Shown here piece by piece: positions 34,434-46,816 of a stretch of DNA of 64,000 bases. Origin of the DNA: Cylicocyclus nassatus (lineage: Eukaryota > Nematoda > Chromadorea > Rhabditida > Strongylidae); assembly GCA_958299035.1 (NCBI GenBank), contig CATQJL010000316.1, positions 23,909,676 through 23,973,675 on the forward strand. Reading direction: 5' to 3'. Every line of letters begins with the position of its first letter. The first letter of the stretch is position 1. A program made the translations under genes and the position numbers. Under the pieces are notes generated by a model, which was not told where the DNA came from, made no database searches, and saw only the letters and a program-made list of their open reading frames with translations.

Positions 34434-36004
34434 TTACCCACAAATCATAACTCGTCACAGAGATGCTGTATAACACAAACTCAGTTGAAAAAAGTAGATT
34501 AGAAGACTCGTGTCAATGGTTATTCCAAATTTTATAGCAGGTTTTTGGCGACTTAACCCAAAATGGTCGAATTTGAAGGAATCTAATCCCCTGTTATCTC
34601 TCAAAAACTCACACTAGTCAGAGAGCAGCAAAGGCACTTTTGGAAAAAGTAGTTTCCTCTGTCTAACAAAACTATTGTGCACATCCAAGACCGAAACAGA
34701 TACAATAGCAACTGCTTTGTGCTCGACAATAAGCAACGACGATAACAATTTGCAATTTAGGCGTACCAGAATGCAAAAAGGGAAGGGAAAACGGAACCCC
34801 GAATCAGCAGCATACCTGATTTTAGTGACAACCAACTGTTCTTTCTATCTTACGCTCAGGCAAGTAATATTCCATCTTAGTTAACATTCGAAAAACCTAA
34901 CTAAAAAAATCTAAACCAGGCGCTTATCAACTGACATATCTCTTAATCAGGAGATTCTGCAGGGGTAACATTCTGCTAAGTCCTTGAATTAGTTAGTCAA
35001 ATTTTAGACTCTGGTAACTGCACAAATGTATATTATCATTAGAAACCACGCAAAATGTGTTGACAATTTAAACCGACCGTGTTGAGTTCCCAATAAAGAC
35101 AAGAAGTCATAAGGTGGTTTCGTACTAGACTGCTACATAAGTTCTGTCCGACTTTTGCCTTGTGTATGAAGCAGCTGTTCTGAGAAGTTTCCATGTTTAA
35201 TGCGGAGATGTTTCTACCATCACAAAACGTTTTTCTTGGTGCACAATGAATTTCATGAAAAGCTTCAGTCTAACAAGACTGCAGGCGCTAGACCGCGGGC
35301 GACTAAAAGGTGGTCTTTACTAAAAGAACACATTATTGTGCAAATTTCTATAACTCTAACGTCAAACTAGGTTCCCTTGATAGCAACCGAAATTGGTGTA
35401 TGGGCCAACATACGCACTAATTTGCTTTTGCTCACAAATTATCTCGGCTGTAGAACTTGTTGACGAAAATTAACGCTTCAGCTGATGTTTTACAGTTAGT
35501 AACATTCTGTGAATAGATGCAATCGATGAAAAAGTTTTACAATTAGTAACATTCTCTGAATAGATGCAATCGATGAAAAAGTTATAAATAAAAGAGTGAC
35601 TGGAGATAGCAAAGCTCATACACAGTAACTCAGACAGTCGACGGCTTACCTCAGGCGCAAAAATGGCAGGGTCGCGGGCTCTGTCCAGCGAGGTTTGCCA
35701 CTCGTGCTCCGGAGCCCTCCCAGTCTGTGCTTTGGAGTCCTCCCATTTTGTGCTCCGGAAGTCTGCCGCGGCATACTGTAATTAACCCTAATCAAGCTCC
35801 AAACCCTATTTATGTCTCTAAACCGCACCCAAATTAGCTTTAGATCAGGGTCGAGCAAATGGTGTGGCATACGACCGCCGAATACGACCCCCTCCCCCGG
35901 GTAAAACTTCAGCGCAACCCTCAACCCCGTTCTCTACTCCCTCCCTCTCACCCCTAATGTTTATAGGTAGAAGATAGAAGAATGAAGAGACAAGACATTT
36001 GTTT
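34434..36004. other. unassigned stretch with a solo mariner end and a tandem duplication
   Basis: 34450-34680 is the third copy of the foldback arm. 35128 onward matches one end of the mariner at 6201-7120 for about 110 bp (TA, then GACTGCTACATAAGTTCTGT). 35493-35586 is a tandem duplication. 35640-35950 is GC-richer with no recognised protein. Confidence 0.5.
35493..35586 (+). repeat. two-copy tandem duplication of ~47 bp
   Basis: TTAGTAACATTCTGTGAATA...GATGCAATCGATGAAAAAGTT occurs twice in a row, with one or two differences. Confidence 0.85.
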
Positions 36005-36083
36005 CAAATTAACTGTAAAGAATCTACTGCAAATTGCAAAACAAAGACAAAATTGTCGTGGCACCACTGCACATCTTCATTAT

Positions 36084-38900
36084 CCAAACAGAATAGATTT
36101 CGAAGTCGTTGCACCCTTTGCCACTGTACTCCTGCACGCTCCCCACAGGATATTCGTGCCGGGATCAGAGGTGCGATAGGTGGAGCCGGGCCCCCCAAAA
36201 GTGAAGGTGGTTCCAGCTACCACTGACCGGCCAAAAGTGAAGGTGGTAGTGCCGGACACTCACCTCCCAAAAACGTCGACGGGGGGGGGGGGGGTAACGT
36301 CGACTGAGCCTATCCTTCCTGGTCGTTGCCGCCAGTGCGCGGAATATAAGCAAAACAAACGCAAAAAAGATCATTGAAGGCATATTTTTAGGAACACGGC
36401 GGCATATTTATTTAAAATAAACGTGTTTAGTAAATGGTGTATTTGGAAGTAAAAGATAGCGGGACTGTACGGATTTTATTAAGTAAATTTTGTCATAACG
36501 TACTACAAACAAAGTAGGTCGATCCAGGGAATAACCGCCGAGAATCAGAATTTTGAATAATAAAATAGCGATAAATTATGCGAAATTTCCATTTTCATAA
36601 ATCTTGCGGTTGAAGATGTCAGCAATTGCGACTTCATAGATTTTGAAGGGCAAATGTTGTTCTACCAGATAGTGAAAGAATTAGGTCGATCTGAGCAGTG
36701 GCCGCCGAGAACGAGAATTTTGAAAAATTAAGCGATTTTAGGTTACTTAGTGACAGCTGACGTTTAGACTCCTATAAATCTGGAATGTGAAGGGGTGCAA
36801 TGTTGCGACTTCATAGGTTTTGTAGAGTAAGGATTGCTGTATCGGACCATGTCTTAGCCGTAACGATCCAATAAGATACCGCCGAGATTCAGGCTCTTGA
36901 AAAAAACAAGTGAAAAACCGCTTTTTGAAATTCAACAGCGCATAACTTCTCCAGAATTGCATGAATCATGTTGCGACTTCATAGGTTGGATTCTCCTCAT
37001 CAAGAGCTTTCAGATGATATATAATATGTGGGGGTTTTGCGCCTCTCACAGCATATGCCCGCGGGTGGAGACTTTTTACCCCAAAGTCTCCACTGGCGGT
37101 CTCCGGCCAGTACATTAAATGGGCGAGGTGGAGACTTTGGGGTGAAAAGTCTCCACCCTGGGTTAGAGCCGCATAAATCATTGAACCTCCCACATATTAT
37201 ATATCATCTGAAAGCTCTTGATGAAATCCAACCTATGAAGTCGCAACATGATTCATGCAATTCTGGAGAAGTTATGCGCTGTTGAATTTCAAAAAGCGGT
37301 TTTTCACTTGTTTTTTTCAAGAGCCTGAATCTCGGCGGTATCTTATTGGATCGTTACGGCTAAGACATGGTCCGATACAGCAATCCTTACTCTACAAAAC
37401 CTATGAAGTCGCAACATTGCACTCCTTCACATTCCAGATTTATAGGAGTCTAAACGTCAGCTGTTACTAAGTAACCTAAAATCGCTTAATTTTTCAAAAT
37501 TCTCGTTCTCGGCGGCCACTGCTCAGATCGACCTAATTCTTTGACTGTCTGGTAGAACAACACTTGCCCTTCAAAACCTATGAAGTCGCAATCGCTGACA
37601 TCTTCAACCAGCTGATTTATAACAATGGAATCATCGCATGATTTTTCATTATTTTATCATTCGAAATTCTGGTTCTCGGCGGTTATTTCCTGGATCGACT
37701 TACTACATAGATATATGCTCCCAATACTTTCTTTTACCTTCCTTTTGCTTATTTTCCTTCTTTTGAGCTTCAACAAAAAATTTTTTCAAACCCAAAAGTG
37801 AAGGTGGTCACCCCGTACCAGCTCAAAAGTGAAGGTAGGCGGAGACTCGGCTCCGACTATCGCACCTCTGGCCGGGATTACATTTAATTCACCGTCGAAG
37901 CCGCGTCAATCGCCTCGTTTGCGGTTGGAAACTGCGTATGAGTAATTGTTGCCAAGGGTGACCCTGTGGTTTGCTCGACAATGTACTGATATCTGACATC
38001 AAGTATTTGGAAGAAGAGAAAATACGCACTCCGACCACACTTTGCATTTCCTCGTAACTACCAGAAGCTCAGCTAACTGCTAGAGAACACTTTCACCCTT
38101 CTTTTCCCATCAGATGTAAGACAGATTAGTCGAGCGTTTCGATACCCATTCAAGTGGTGATCCCGAAGAAAAAAAAACAGCTTTATTCTGTTTATTATGG
38201 ATGTAAAGTATCTTTTGAAAACTGGTGCTGGTAAAAGCCAAGAGCGAATGTCACAGAATGTTCGGAGTCTTGCCCTTCTTAATGAGCTGCTGAGTTGCAT
38301 AACATCAACTTAGTAGGTGTTGAAAGCTATATTTTACTGCGGAAACTGGTATAGTTTACCCATTATCTTAACCACGGAAGAGCGAAGGCATAAATTTGAA
38401 TCTCACTGTACTGTGGGTAGCTTTGCGAAATCAAGATAGTGTGAACACTGCACTAAGTATTGCTGATGTCTGTTCATACATCGACACTGACATGCCAAAG
38501 TACACTCCAACCTGACAGCTTCAGGAAGTGTATGCATTCGTATCAAAGCAAAAGTAACTGTTTGTAACATGCGTAAACAAGAAGACTTGGACAACACGAC
38601 TGTTCTCATGGGTTCTAACGATGGTCTAGGCTAAAGTGCACATCAAGCACTATTTTTCTGGATTAGTTTGCCCTTGTTTCGCGCAAGCAAGTATTGCAAA
38701 AGACTAAAGCGCATAAAGCTTGTAACCACAATAATCAGACGATCATAGCACTGCCTCAGCATTTAAAGCATAGCTTCAACGCAGCTGGTCACGTTCATTT
38801 TTGAAGCGGGCACGATGTCGTCCCGGCACGAATATTCAGTGGTTAGCATGCAGAAATCTGTGGCAGAAGGTGCAACGACTGCAAAATCTGTTCTGTATTA
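36084..38900. mobile_element. composite inverted-repeat insertion in the helicase pseudogene
   Basis: The left end, ACAGAATAGATTTCGAAGTC followed by GTTGCACC, is mirrored at the right end by GGTGCAACGACTGCAAAATC followed by TGTTCTGT near 38900. TATTCGTGCCGGGA blocks follow inward on both sides. It sits exactly where an intron of the pseudogene should be and contains the foldback at 36160-37876. The stretch 37880-38800 has no recognised content. Confidence 0.6.
36160..37876. repeat. 1.7-kb foldback with repeating GCGACTTCATAGG blocks
   Basis: AGAGGTGCGATAGGTGGAGCC at the left is mirrored by GGCTCCGACTATCGCACCTCT at the right. Arms from about 36480 to 37080 and 37125 to 37700 are near-perfect inverted copies around a GGAGACTTT...AAAGTCTCC core. 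Each arm carries GCGACTTCATAG at intervals of about 165-180 bp (36629, 36809, 36974). A G12 run at 36281-36292 lies in the left shoulder. ORFs here occur in mirrored pairs, confirming they are repeat shadows. Confidence 0.85.
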
Positions 38901-38927
38901 TCTAAGTATGAACTTGATCAAATGCTA

Positions 38928-39122
<195 letters not shown>

Positions 39123-39308
39123 CTAAGGAACTGCCACCTAATTAGTCCGCATTATTCTGGTTCACTACCTTGCTTACCGGATAACATAGTAGGTATCGAC
39201 AATATCTCATTGGAACAATTCAACTCTGTTGACGTAATTAGCATTTTCGCTTCAAACATTGCAGATTGAATTCTAGCATTTGAGTCCAGGAAAGACCTCA
39301 CCCATCTA

Positions 39309-39440
<132 letters not shown>

Positions 39441-39555
39441 TCAAAATGTACGAGATTTCCAATGCGTAGCTTCTTGAGCTGCAAAACCACCAATCCTAGA
39501 TTTGAAATGGAATACGATAAGTAAAGAGAAACAAATGTACGATTGAGAGGAGTCA

Positions 39556-39684
<129 letters not shown>

Positions 39685-39847
39685 TTAGTACGACCAGCGC
39701 GACCAGCATGTTGCATAGCACTAGCTTTAGATTTCGGACATACTAATAGTTACTCTACACGAATTCTCGGATTATAAACCTTTTGTTTCGAAAATCCAGT
39801 ATCTATCACAAAACCACTCCATCAATAATCACTGATGTCTCAGCAGT

Positions 39848-41138
39848 CGAAAAGAGCCAAACACTAAAAGTGACTGAGCGCATCCGCACGAAAACCTAAA
39901 ACCTGAAATCTGAAAAGAAGGAACTAAACGAATAAACGCCAACGCACCGACGAGCAACACGAAACACCAAAAAAAAAAAGAAAAACGAGCGCGAAAGAAC
40001 GTCAAAAAAATGTAAGTCAAAAGCGACGGCAGCTTATTTTCGAAAATGCTAAGCTGCGTATCACGAATAATTGGCTGCGTACCTATTGTGCTCCGGAGGT
40101 GTCCCAGATCTGGCGTACCTCCGGAGCAGAGATTTGCGACCCCGCGGGAGAGGTTCCATCCGCCTTCGCCCCTTCGCCCCGCCTCCTCAATGGTTAAGAA
40201 GGCCCTCCGCAGCTCTGCCAGATTTCGACGGTTCTCCGGAGCTGCGGCACCTATAGTCTAAAAAGATTTCAACGCTCGATTGCTAAATATTATAAAATTC
40301 AAAAAGCCGTAAATGCGTGCACAAAAGCGAGGCAAAAAGTCGGCCTTTCTTCACTTCAAAATATTCAACATGTCTTAAAAATTGAACGGAATTTTTTGGT
40401 CGTAATATAGTCTTCAACTTTCTAGCTATTCATTGATGACTACTAAATATGTTTGTCGTATAGGGGAGCAGCACCATGTCGACGGAGTTCAAAAAAATCG
40501 CAAATTTTCTGCAATTCTGGCTCTTATACAGTAACGATTTTCATTCATTTGTGTATGGTTCGCACTCGCGAGGTGTGGTTCATGAATAAAGTAGCGGCTT
40601 CCCTCTTTGCATCACTCTTTCCACACTTCGCATCAAACTCTGTACATTTTCGCCGATTAACTGCTGATACTCTACAAAGACGCAGATATTCGCCCCTTTT
40701 TTGGCTAATGACTTTGTAAATCAAAAGTCACGTTTCTTCAGTTCACACAGAACACCGGTACATCTCATATAAACACTGTTATTTGATATTTAAATGGTAA
40801 TAATCGAGCCACTTGGATAAAGAACAACAATATAAGTTCAGACCTTTGGTCGTATACACATACTTCGGCGAGACTGGTGATCTGCTGTTCTCCTTTTCCT
40901 TCTTTTCATTTTTTGAATTGGCATTTCTGTGATGAGCTTCCATGTCCAGCTTACTCTATTCAGCTGGCCACATGTTTCTGCGGTTAAAAATTATCATTTT
41001 TTGGAAACTCATTCTCTTTGCAAACCGAGACGAAAGCACAGAACTCGAGATTCAAATAGAGTAACTGCTAACAATCTCTAAAATGCTTCAACGCAGAACA
41101 TTTTACCCAGCCATCAAAAGTTTGATCTGTATCCATAA
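39848..41138. other. unassigned stretch upstream of the helicase pseudogene
   Basis: Expected N-terminal helicase exons (GETGSGKT, DEAH) are not recognisable apart from a possible first exon at 40864-40943. 40075-40260 is GC-rich with a short inverted pair CTCCGGAGGT/ACCTCCGGAG. Confidence 0.4.
40864..40943 (-). CDS. possible first exon of a lysine/serine-rich protein
   Basis: The minus-strand ATG at 40943 opens MEAHHRNANSKNEKKEKENS then RSPVSPK up to a GTATGT donor. A basic, serine-rich start just upstream of the DHX15-type pseudogene would suit that gene's poorly conserved N-terminus. Only position, the RSPVSP wording and the donor support this; chance is quite possible. Confidence 0.25.
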
Positions 41139-41147
41139 TCTCATATA

Positions 41148-42916
41148 CAATGACCGCCGAAGTTGCGAACAAGCCGCCCTCTTATTTTCATCGCACATTT
41201 TCGGATGGAAAATAAAGATGAAAAAGTGATTGGATTACATATTGTGATAAAGCTCATCAAGAACTACAATCGACACGTTGTACTTTCTGGAAAACAGGTG
41301 TTATAAAAATTTCAAAAATCTTTTCCTAATAAAAGTCTGAGAATGGCCGCGTCACAATGTCGCGGACTATAATTCTTCGAACGCAAAAATTTTCCTTTAG
41401 GTCTTTAATTGGAGCAAATACAGAAGTTTTCTGACGCCTATTGCGCCTATTATATTATAGAGCTTTGAAAGAATTAGGTAGTGGTTACTCTTGAAAAAAT
41501 CTAAGTTTAAATTTTATTTTGCTTTTCTTCAAAAAATAACTTCCAATTACCTTTTCACGCCGAACATCTTCACATGGAAACCTATTCAAGACAACTCAAC
41601 AGCTGTTTGGATAAAATGGATGCTTTTTGCCATCCTCTATGCATCGGGCGTGTACTGGTGAGTTTCTTTTGCTGAAAATAGCTCTTCACAGTGCGTTTAC
41701 ATGGCCCATCTGCACCTCACCACTAACTTGCACCGCTTTGCAGGCATGTAGGCCAGCAGTCACTCTACGAGCCTGCAAGTTAGCTTATAAAAGAGAGTGA
41801 CTTTCTCGATACGATGGTATGCAAACAATTTCAGTTTGAACAATCTCTGAGATTTTACGGATGGGGTGAAAGAGCGCAGCCTCAAAGGTTATTGGAGTGA
41901 AAGCTCTTATCAACATTAGGACAGTCTTAGAGCATCGAAATGGATCCATTACAAGAAAAATGACAGTTTCAATTCTTTAGGATTGAACTGGTAGCGGAAG
42001 GAGCTCTGTTCAACCTTAGCTGAAAAATCCTAATCCTATCACTGGAGCTGCGCTTTTTCACTTCCATCCGTAAGAACCTCCGGGAATTCTCAAACCAGCT
42101 CATTATACCATCGTGTCAAGGACGTCACTCTCTTTCGAGGAGTCTACGCACAGACGTAGATTGGTTGCCGGTCGAGCTACATGCCTGCAAAGCTGTGTAA
42201 GTCAGTGGTGAGGTGCAGGCCGGGTCATGTGCACGCACTGTCAAGAGCCATTTTCAGCAAAAAACTCACCAGCACACGTCCGATGCATAGAGAATGGCAA
42301 GAAGCACATAGTAAAGGCTATTGCATGACGAAGGCGCAGAAGTACTATGAGTGGAGCGGGCGCGAACGCGACGCGCGCGTATCCTCGCCGTTGTAAATTC
42401 TGCGCCTCATGCGTGTGCGGCTAATAAAGCCGCGTTCGCGCCCAAAAATACGCGCCTTCGTCATGCAGCAGCCTATATCTGAACAGGATTGTTAGAATGT
42501 TTTGAATAGGTCCATGGGAAGAAATTTGGCTTGAAAAAGGTAATTAGAAGTTATTATTTGGAAAAAAGCAAATAAAATTAGTTAAATAAGTTTAGGTTTT
42601 ATGAAAGTAACCTTCACCTAATATGCCCATCTGTCAGAAGACTTCTGTTTTTGCTCCAATCAAAGAACTAAAGGAAAATTTTTGCGTTTGAAGACTTATT
42701 GTCCGCGACATTGTAACGGGGTCACTTTCGGACTTTTTTTAGGAAAAGATTTTTGAAAATTCTAAAATACACATTTTCTGGAAAGCGCAATGTTGGTTGT
42801 AGTTCTTGAGAAGCTCTATTATCTCATATAGTCCAATCATTTTTTCATTTTTGTCATCCGAAGATAAGCGATGAAAAAAGGAAGGCGGCTTGTCCGCAAC
42901 TTTTTGGCGGCCACTG
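41148..42916. mobile_element. 1.77-kb foldback element with TATA target duplication
   Basis: Ends CAATGACCGCCGAAGTTGCG and the complement of CAGTGGCCGCCAAAAAGTTG, flanked by TATA on both sides (41144-41147, 42917-42920). Inverted arms extend inward through CAATGTCGCGGAC and CCATCCTCTATGCATCGG to a centre near 42000. No coding capacity. Confidence 0.85.
42315..42473. mobile_element. 160-bp MITE (GGCTGCTGCATGACGAAGGC ends), copy 1
   Basis: Left AAGGCTATTGCATGACGAAG, right CTTCGTCATGCAGCAGCC, TA on both sides. GC-rich middle with GCGAACGCG/CGCGTTCGC arms. Nested in the foldback at 41148-42916. Confidence 0.85.
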
Positions 42917-42962
42917 TATAAAGCTGAATGTCTGTCTCTCTGTCTGTCTATGTGTACGTATA

Positions 42963-43122
42963 GGCTGCTGCTTGACGAATGCGCAAGACCTTTTAGCGCA
43001 AATGCGGCTTTACTAGCCGCAGAGCGCATGAGATGCATGGTTTACAACGGTGAAGATACGCGCGCGTCGCGTTCGCGCCTGCTCAACTAATACTGCTTCC
43101 GCGCCTTCGTAATGCAGTGGTC
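42963..43122. mobile_element. 160-bp MITE of the same family, copy 2, nested in Helitron c
   Basis: GGCTGCTGCTTGACGAATGC on the left, CTTCGTAATGCAGTGGTC on the right, TA flanks. The Helitron sequence resumes directly after it. Confidence 0.85.
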
Positions 43123-43564
43123 TATATGCTCCGAATAGAAAATTCTATTTTTAAAATGATCCCGACCAAACTTTGCCCACATACGCATCGGCTCGGGGCA
43201 GGTTTCGTAGGTCACTTTTCGTCATCGATCGATATCAGTTTTATAGATTTTATCGATTTTTTGTAAAGTTTGGCCTGCGGGGCTGGGAGTTGGCACAGGG
43301 AGGTAATCGAGCATGTTGATTACGAATACAATATAAGCTCTCAAAATTATCCTTTACTTTCATTGATTTTATCGATTTTTTGCAAAGTTTGAGCTATGGA
43401 TTGCAAATTGGCACGGAAGGGTAAGTGAGCATGCTGATAACTAACACACCGGGAATAGGTGATTTGCATAGAAGTCGGCACAGGGAAAGGTTGTGCAGGC
43501 ACAAGGATAAGATCTTTATCATAGTGTTCTGACAGGGCCGAGCGGAGCCGGGTAAGCCAGCTAG

Positions 43565-44283
43565 TTACTACAACGCTTTGAAACCTTTTTTATATTCAAA
43601 AGCATTTTTTTCACGAATATAAGGTTGTATCCTCACCTCCCAGCCAAAGAGGGTGAAGCATTGCAAACATCGATGATCTTCCCTATATCACAACATTGGT
43701 GTTTCTGTGTAAAACAGTGTTGTCCGACAAGAGAAAGATGTCTAGTCAAAGCCTTTCAGAATGTGCTGTAAACCACTTTAACGGGCGCGAGACGCCAATT
43801 TTAAATCTTTCAAGTCTGCAGAGCGTTTTAGGGCGAAGAGTTATGATTGTTTGATAATGAAGCTGTGATAATTGTAAGGCGCTTTATGCAATGGATACTC
43901 TAAGTTCTTCATCTTTGTTTTATTTGAGGTAGTAAAAGTTTAACAAGTAGATCCCTCCTGTTGCTCATTCATTTTTTAAAAACTTTTTGAAAATTTTTTT
44001 AAAACCCTAAACCTCATTCTTTACCCAGAAAGCTACGCAGATTAAGAAGGCAGATTTGTAACCAGCGTTTTTTCTTTCCAAGACGGTTGACATCTTGTTT
44101 TAGAAGGTTACTTCGACTACACATCTTTCCCTTATGAGATTAGATGATGCATAAATCTTGCACCATACATCTACAGTACAAATTACACAATACTTTCATC
44201 TGTGATAAATACGGTATTATTGAATATCTAGGGATTATTTCAAATCAGATTAAAAAGGCAAATAAATCGTTTGAATAGAATAG
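43565..44283. other. intron end of the M13 gene, nothing recognised
   Basis: AT-rich; the last bases (TTTGAATAGAATAG) form the acceptor for the exon at 44284. Confidence 0.5.
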
Positions 44284-44366
44284 CATTCGTTGCCTTGGAA
44301 AACTATCCGATCAATTTGTCCTCAAATTTTTCTCATGAAAAATTGCTCAAAACTCTTCATAAAAAG
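44284..44366 (+). CDS. neprilysin-like (M13) metalloprotease, C-terminal exon (after AYRA)
   Basis: The acceptor AATAG at 44283 and donor GTGTTC at 44367 bound 83 bases entering in phase 1 and leaving in phase 0. Joined to the exon ending at 22960 they give AYRATFVALENYPINLSSNF then SHEKLLKTLHKK. M13 proteins have AYRAYQNY...LPGLDLNHKQLFFLNFAQ here, so the length and the amphipathic stretch before the WC motif fit. The sequence itself is weakly conserved; phase agreement on both sides is the best support. Confidence 0.6.
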
Positions 44367-44549
44367 GTGTTCAATAGGTGAGAGAGACGGATTTGTTGTC
44401 ATTTTACGTTGTGTCTATACATTAATGCTAAAAATGGCCAATTTGATCAAAGTATATAAAAGTCAATCAAAAATAGCGTTTTAGTATCCTCTGATAAAAT
44501 GCAGTTTCTCCGCGCGAATCTTACACTCTTTGAAAAATTCCTGTTACAG

Positions 44550-44629
44550 CATTTTTGCGAACAGAAAGAGAAGAAGAAGGAGCGGGATCAAATGATGATG
44601 TTTTCATCGTATGCACCCAAAGAGCTTCG
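44550..44629 (+). CDS. neprilysin-like (M13) metalloprotease, C-terminal exon (WC / HSP region)
   Basis: Acceptor CTGTTACAG, donor GTAAGC; phase 0 in, phase 2 out. HFCEQKEKKKERDQ aligns with the M13 FAQVWCGTYRPE segment, keeping the cysteine but with F for the tryptophan. MMMFSSYAPKELR aligns with IKTDVHSPGNFR. A 44-bp intron follows, a size typical of nematodes. Confidence 0.6.
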
Positions 44630-44673
44630 GTAAGCAAGCTGACCGAGATCATTTCAAACTTTGGACACTTCAG

Positions 44674-44782
44674 TGCATTCACTATGCGTATGTGTGTATC
44701 AGATATGGAATTCAGTCACTGCAAAACTTTTTTTGCTCTAAGTTTTTTGTACATTTTTACTGGTAAATTCAAATTAAACTGA
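44674..44782 (+). CDS. probable last exon of the M13 gene
   Basis: Acceptor ACACTTCAG. Entering in phase 2 it gives R-AFTMRMCVSDMEFSHC then KTFFALSF and a stop at 44780. VSDMEFSHC resembles the M13 segment LSNMPEFSEAFHC near the C-terminus. The usual final CxVW is absent. Either the true end lies on another exon (a donor GTAAAT at 44762 and an acceptor ATTCAAG at 44813 exist) or the end has decayed. Confidence 0.45.
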
Positions 44783-45025
44783 TTTCATCCTATTTTCCAT
44801 TTTTTATTCAAGGCGAGCATGGGAATAGCCGCCTTTTGTTAATAATTGACCTTGTCATTGTCATGACTGATAATCTGAAGACATTGTGATAGAATAAGGT
44901 AGACCTACGTAATACTCCCTTTTGTTACCAGTACCAGTATTCTCTTAAGCAGAAGTTTTAGGATTTAGGATAAGAGAAAACGATGATCAATCTCGTGCTA
45001 GCGCGACTGATTACCAAAAATATTA
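44783..45025. other. short unassigned stretch after the M13 gene
   Basis: Nothing recognised beyond the optional alternative exon start at 44814. Confidence 0.4.
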
Positions 45026-45893
45026 GGTTGTCCCGAAAGTTTTGTCCGTTTTTTTCATCGCTCACTAAAACTCATAGAACACCATTCCATGGACGACTTA
45101 GGTACCATTTGTTTTAGATTTTTATCCTCTTTCTTGCAGCTATCATTGCTCTCTGATCTACCCTATCTTTGCGTTGTTATCTCCATGGATTTTTGAGCAG
45201 CCCAGCACTGACGCCCAATTTTCCTTGAATTTTCAAAATTTTTTATCCTGATGTTTTCAAAGAGCGCTGGTAACTGTTATGTAGAGCAAACCTTTGGCTA
45301 CATTGCACTCATTTTAGGTTACGTTACCACGTTCACCAAGTCAGTTTTATTTATTCAATAGAAACCGCGGCTTTTTGATTACGTTTGCCACGTAAAAGTT
45401 CCGAAAATTTCAAAAAGCTGCTTTTTCAAAAGATCAAATTTGGTTATGTTGCATAAATATGTTCAATAAAAATCATGTTTCAATTCGCAGAAACTTCAAA
45501 AGCTCTCTTGTCTTTGCTGCAGTTGCGTGTTTCATGATTTTGCCAAAAATCGAGACCTCGAAAGAAATAATTTTTTCAACTAAAAACAGCAGATCAGAAG
45601 ATCCTAAAAACATTGCCTTGTAGTCCGGAAGCCGCTCTATTTGATCCATGCTTGACTTTTCCGAGCTCTAGGATGAGATTTTCAAAAATTAGCCTAACTT
45701 AAAGGAGATGAAATTGACGGGTGGAGAATTTTGGCAATTATAGGAAAGAGCATACGAGATTTTGGTTCGAAAATGTATCCATAAGAAAGAGAAGGAAAAG
45801 CTGCATCAAATACACGTTGAAACTTATTCAGGCCTTTATTGTGCATGGAATTATAGTGGTTTGAAAAAAAAGGACAAAATTTTCGGGACAACT
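45026..45893. mobile_element. mariner-type element (GGTTGTCCCGAAAGTTTTGTCC ends)
   Basis: Left end GGTTGTCCCGAAAGTTTTGT, right end complement of AGTTGTCCCGAAAATTTTGT, with TA on both sides. 868 bp, no open transposase frame. A diverged solo end of similar type (GGTCGCTCCGAAAGTTCTACC) is at 51018. Confidence 0.85.
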
Positions 45894-45895
45894 TA

Positions 45896-46585
45896 ATATA
45901 TGGAGGACGATATTCGATAATATAGAGCAAACACTTCATAATGATTGTAACGTAAAAAACAAATTTTAGACCTCAAAAATCAAACCCCATCTAAATGGGT
46001 CCAGATAATCTTGCCACGTGGGATCAATACGTGAACTGATTGTGGAGAGTTAACTGTTTAAGCCGCAGCGCAATTAGGTCATCTGAGGACAAAGATTCAT
46101 CTTTAAACCTGTAATCATTACTATATTTTACGGCTGATCTGTGTCGGTCTGCATGCCTTTGCGGGTAACTGCATGACGACGGTAGTGAGAAGACGTGCTT
46201 ACCACTGCGAGGCCTAAATGTGTTGCATCTAATATCAGTTACAGCGTTCATTTAGATATAAACTATGCATTATGGCGCTACTGTCGAAAATAAAACTGTG
46301 TGAATCCATTCGATCGCATAATTTGCCACTATTGCCAAGTTGGAATGACATATCCGTGATTATCACACCATAGCCCACAATTGGTTTGCACAGATTCGAA
46401 ATTTTGATTATAGTGTAATCGCACCCCTTGAGATGGCTTTCGCGCAGAGCGACTGTGGTATCAGGCATCAACTAGGCAAATATAAGGCCCTGCCTGATCT
46501 TGAATTGTTGAGATTTGACGTCACTGCGTCGCGACGCCTAATTCGACGAAGTTAGATGAAAAACCTGAGTTTGCATTGCATTTTA
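45896..46585. other. unassigned stretch
   Basis: Chance ORFs on the minus strand only; no family or splice support. Confidence 0.4.
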
Positions 46586-46813
46586 AGGGCCGGGCATACT
46601 TCATGCGATTTCGGTCGCGACGCGATTTGGCAATATTCCAAGTGTCCACAACTCACTGTAAGGGGTTTCTGAATGTACGGAAGACAGGGTATTTTATCAA
46701 TCTACGTAAGTTATGCACACTACGCATGTGCAGTTTGCTAGTGTGGATTGAAGACTTCTGGCAAATTGCCAAATCGCGTCGCGACTGAAATCGCGTGAAG
46801 TATGCCCGGTCCT
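46586..46813. mobile_element. 228-bp MITE (AGGGCCGGGCATACTTCATG ends), copy 1
   Basis: AGGGCCGGGCATACTTCATG at the left and its complement at the right, TTA on both sides (46583-46585, 46814-46816). Arms extend through GCGATTTCGGTCGCGACGCG and GGCAAT. A sister is at 58268-58488. Confidence 0.9.
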
Positions 46814-46816
46814 TTA

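Larger units (their letters stand above)
41139..43564 (+). mobile_element. Helitron, copy c, with a foldback and a MITE nested in it
   Basis: The 5' tip TCTCATATA (41139-41147, after A) is separated by the foldback 41148-42916 from its continuation TATAAAGCTGAATGTCTGTC at 42917. The 3' end is GAGCGGAGCCGGGTAAGCCAG then CTAG and T. Joined across the insert, with one TATA removed, it matches the 5' end of copy a. A MITE at 42963-43122 interrupts GTGTACGTA...TGCTCCGAATAG. Confidence 0.85.

Noticed and set aside
36897..37470. Repeated ORFs encoding nearly identical 71-residue peptides on both strands
   Set aside because: They are mirrored translations of foldback arms, not genes.
44284..44629. 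First read as part of the N-terminal lobe of an M13 protein
   Set aside because: Phase agreement with the exon at 22960 and alignment of FC/SYAPKELR with the WC/HSP region place it at the C-terminus instead.
45694..45939. 81-codon minus-strand ORF inside the mariner-type element, considered as a transposase fragment
   Set aside because: It overlaps the terminal repeat and shows no mariner catalytic motif.
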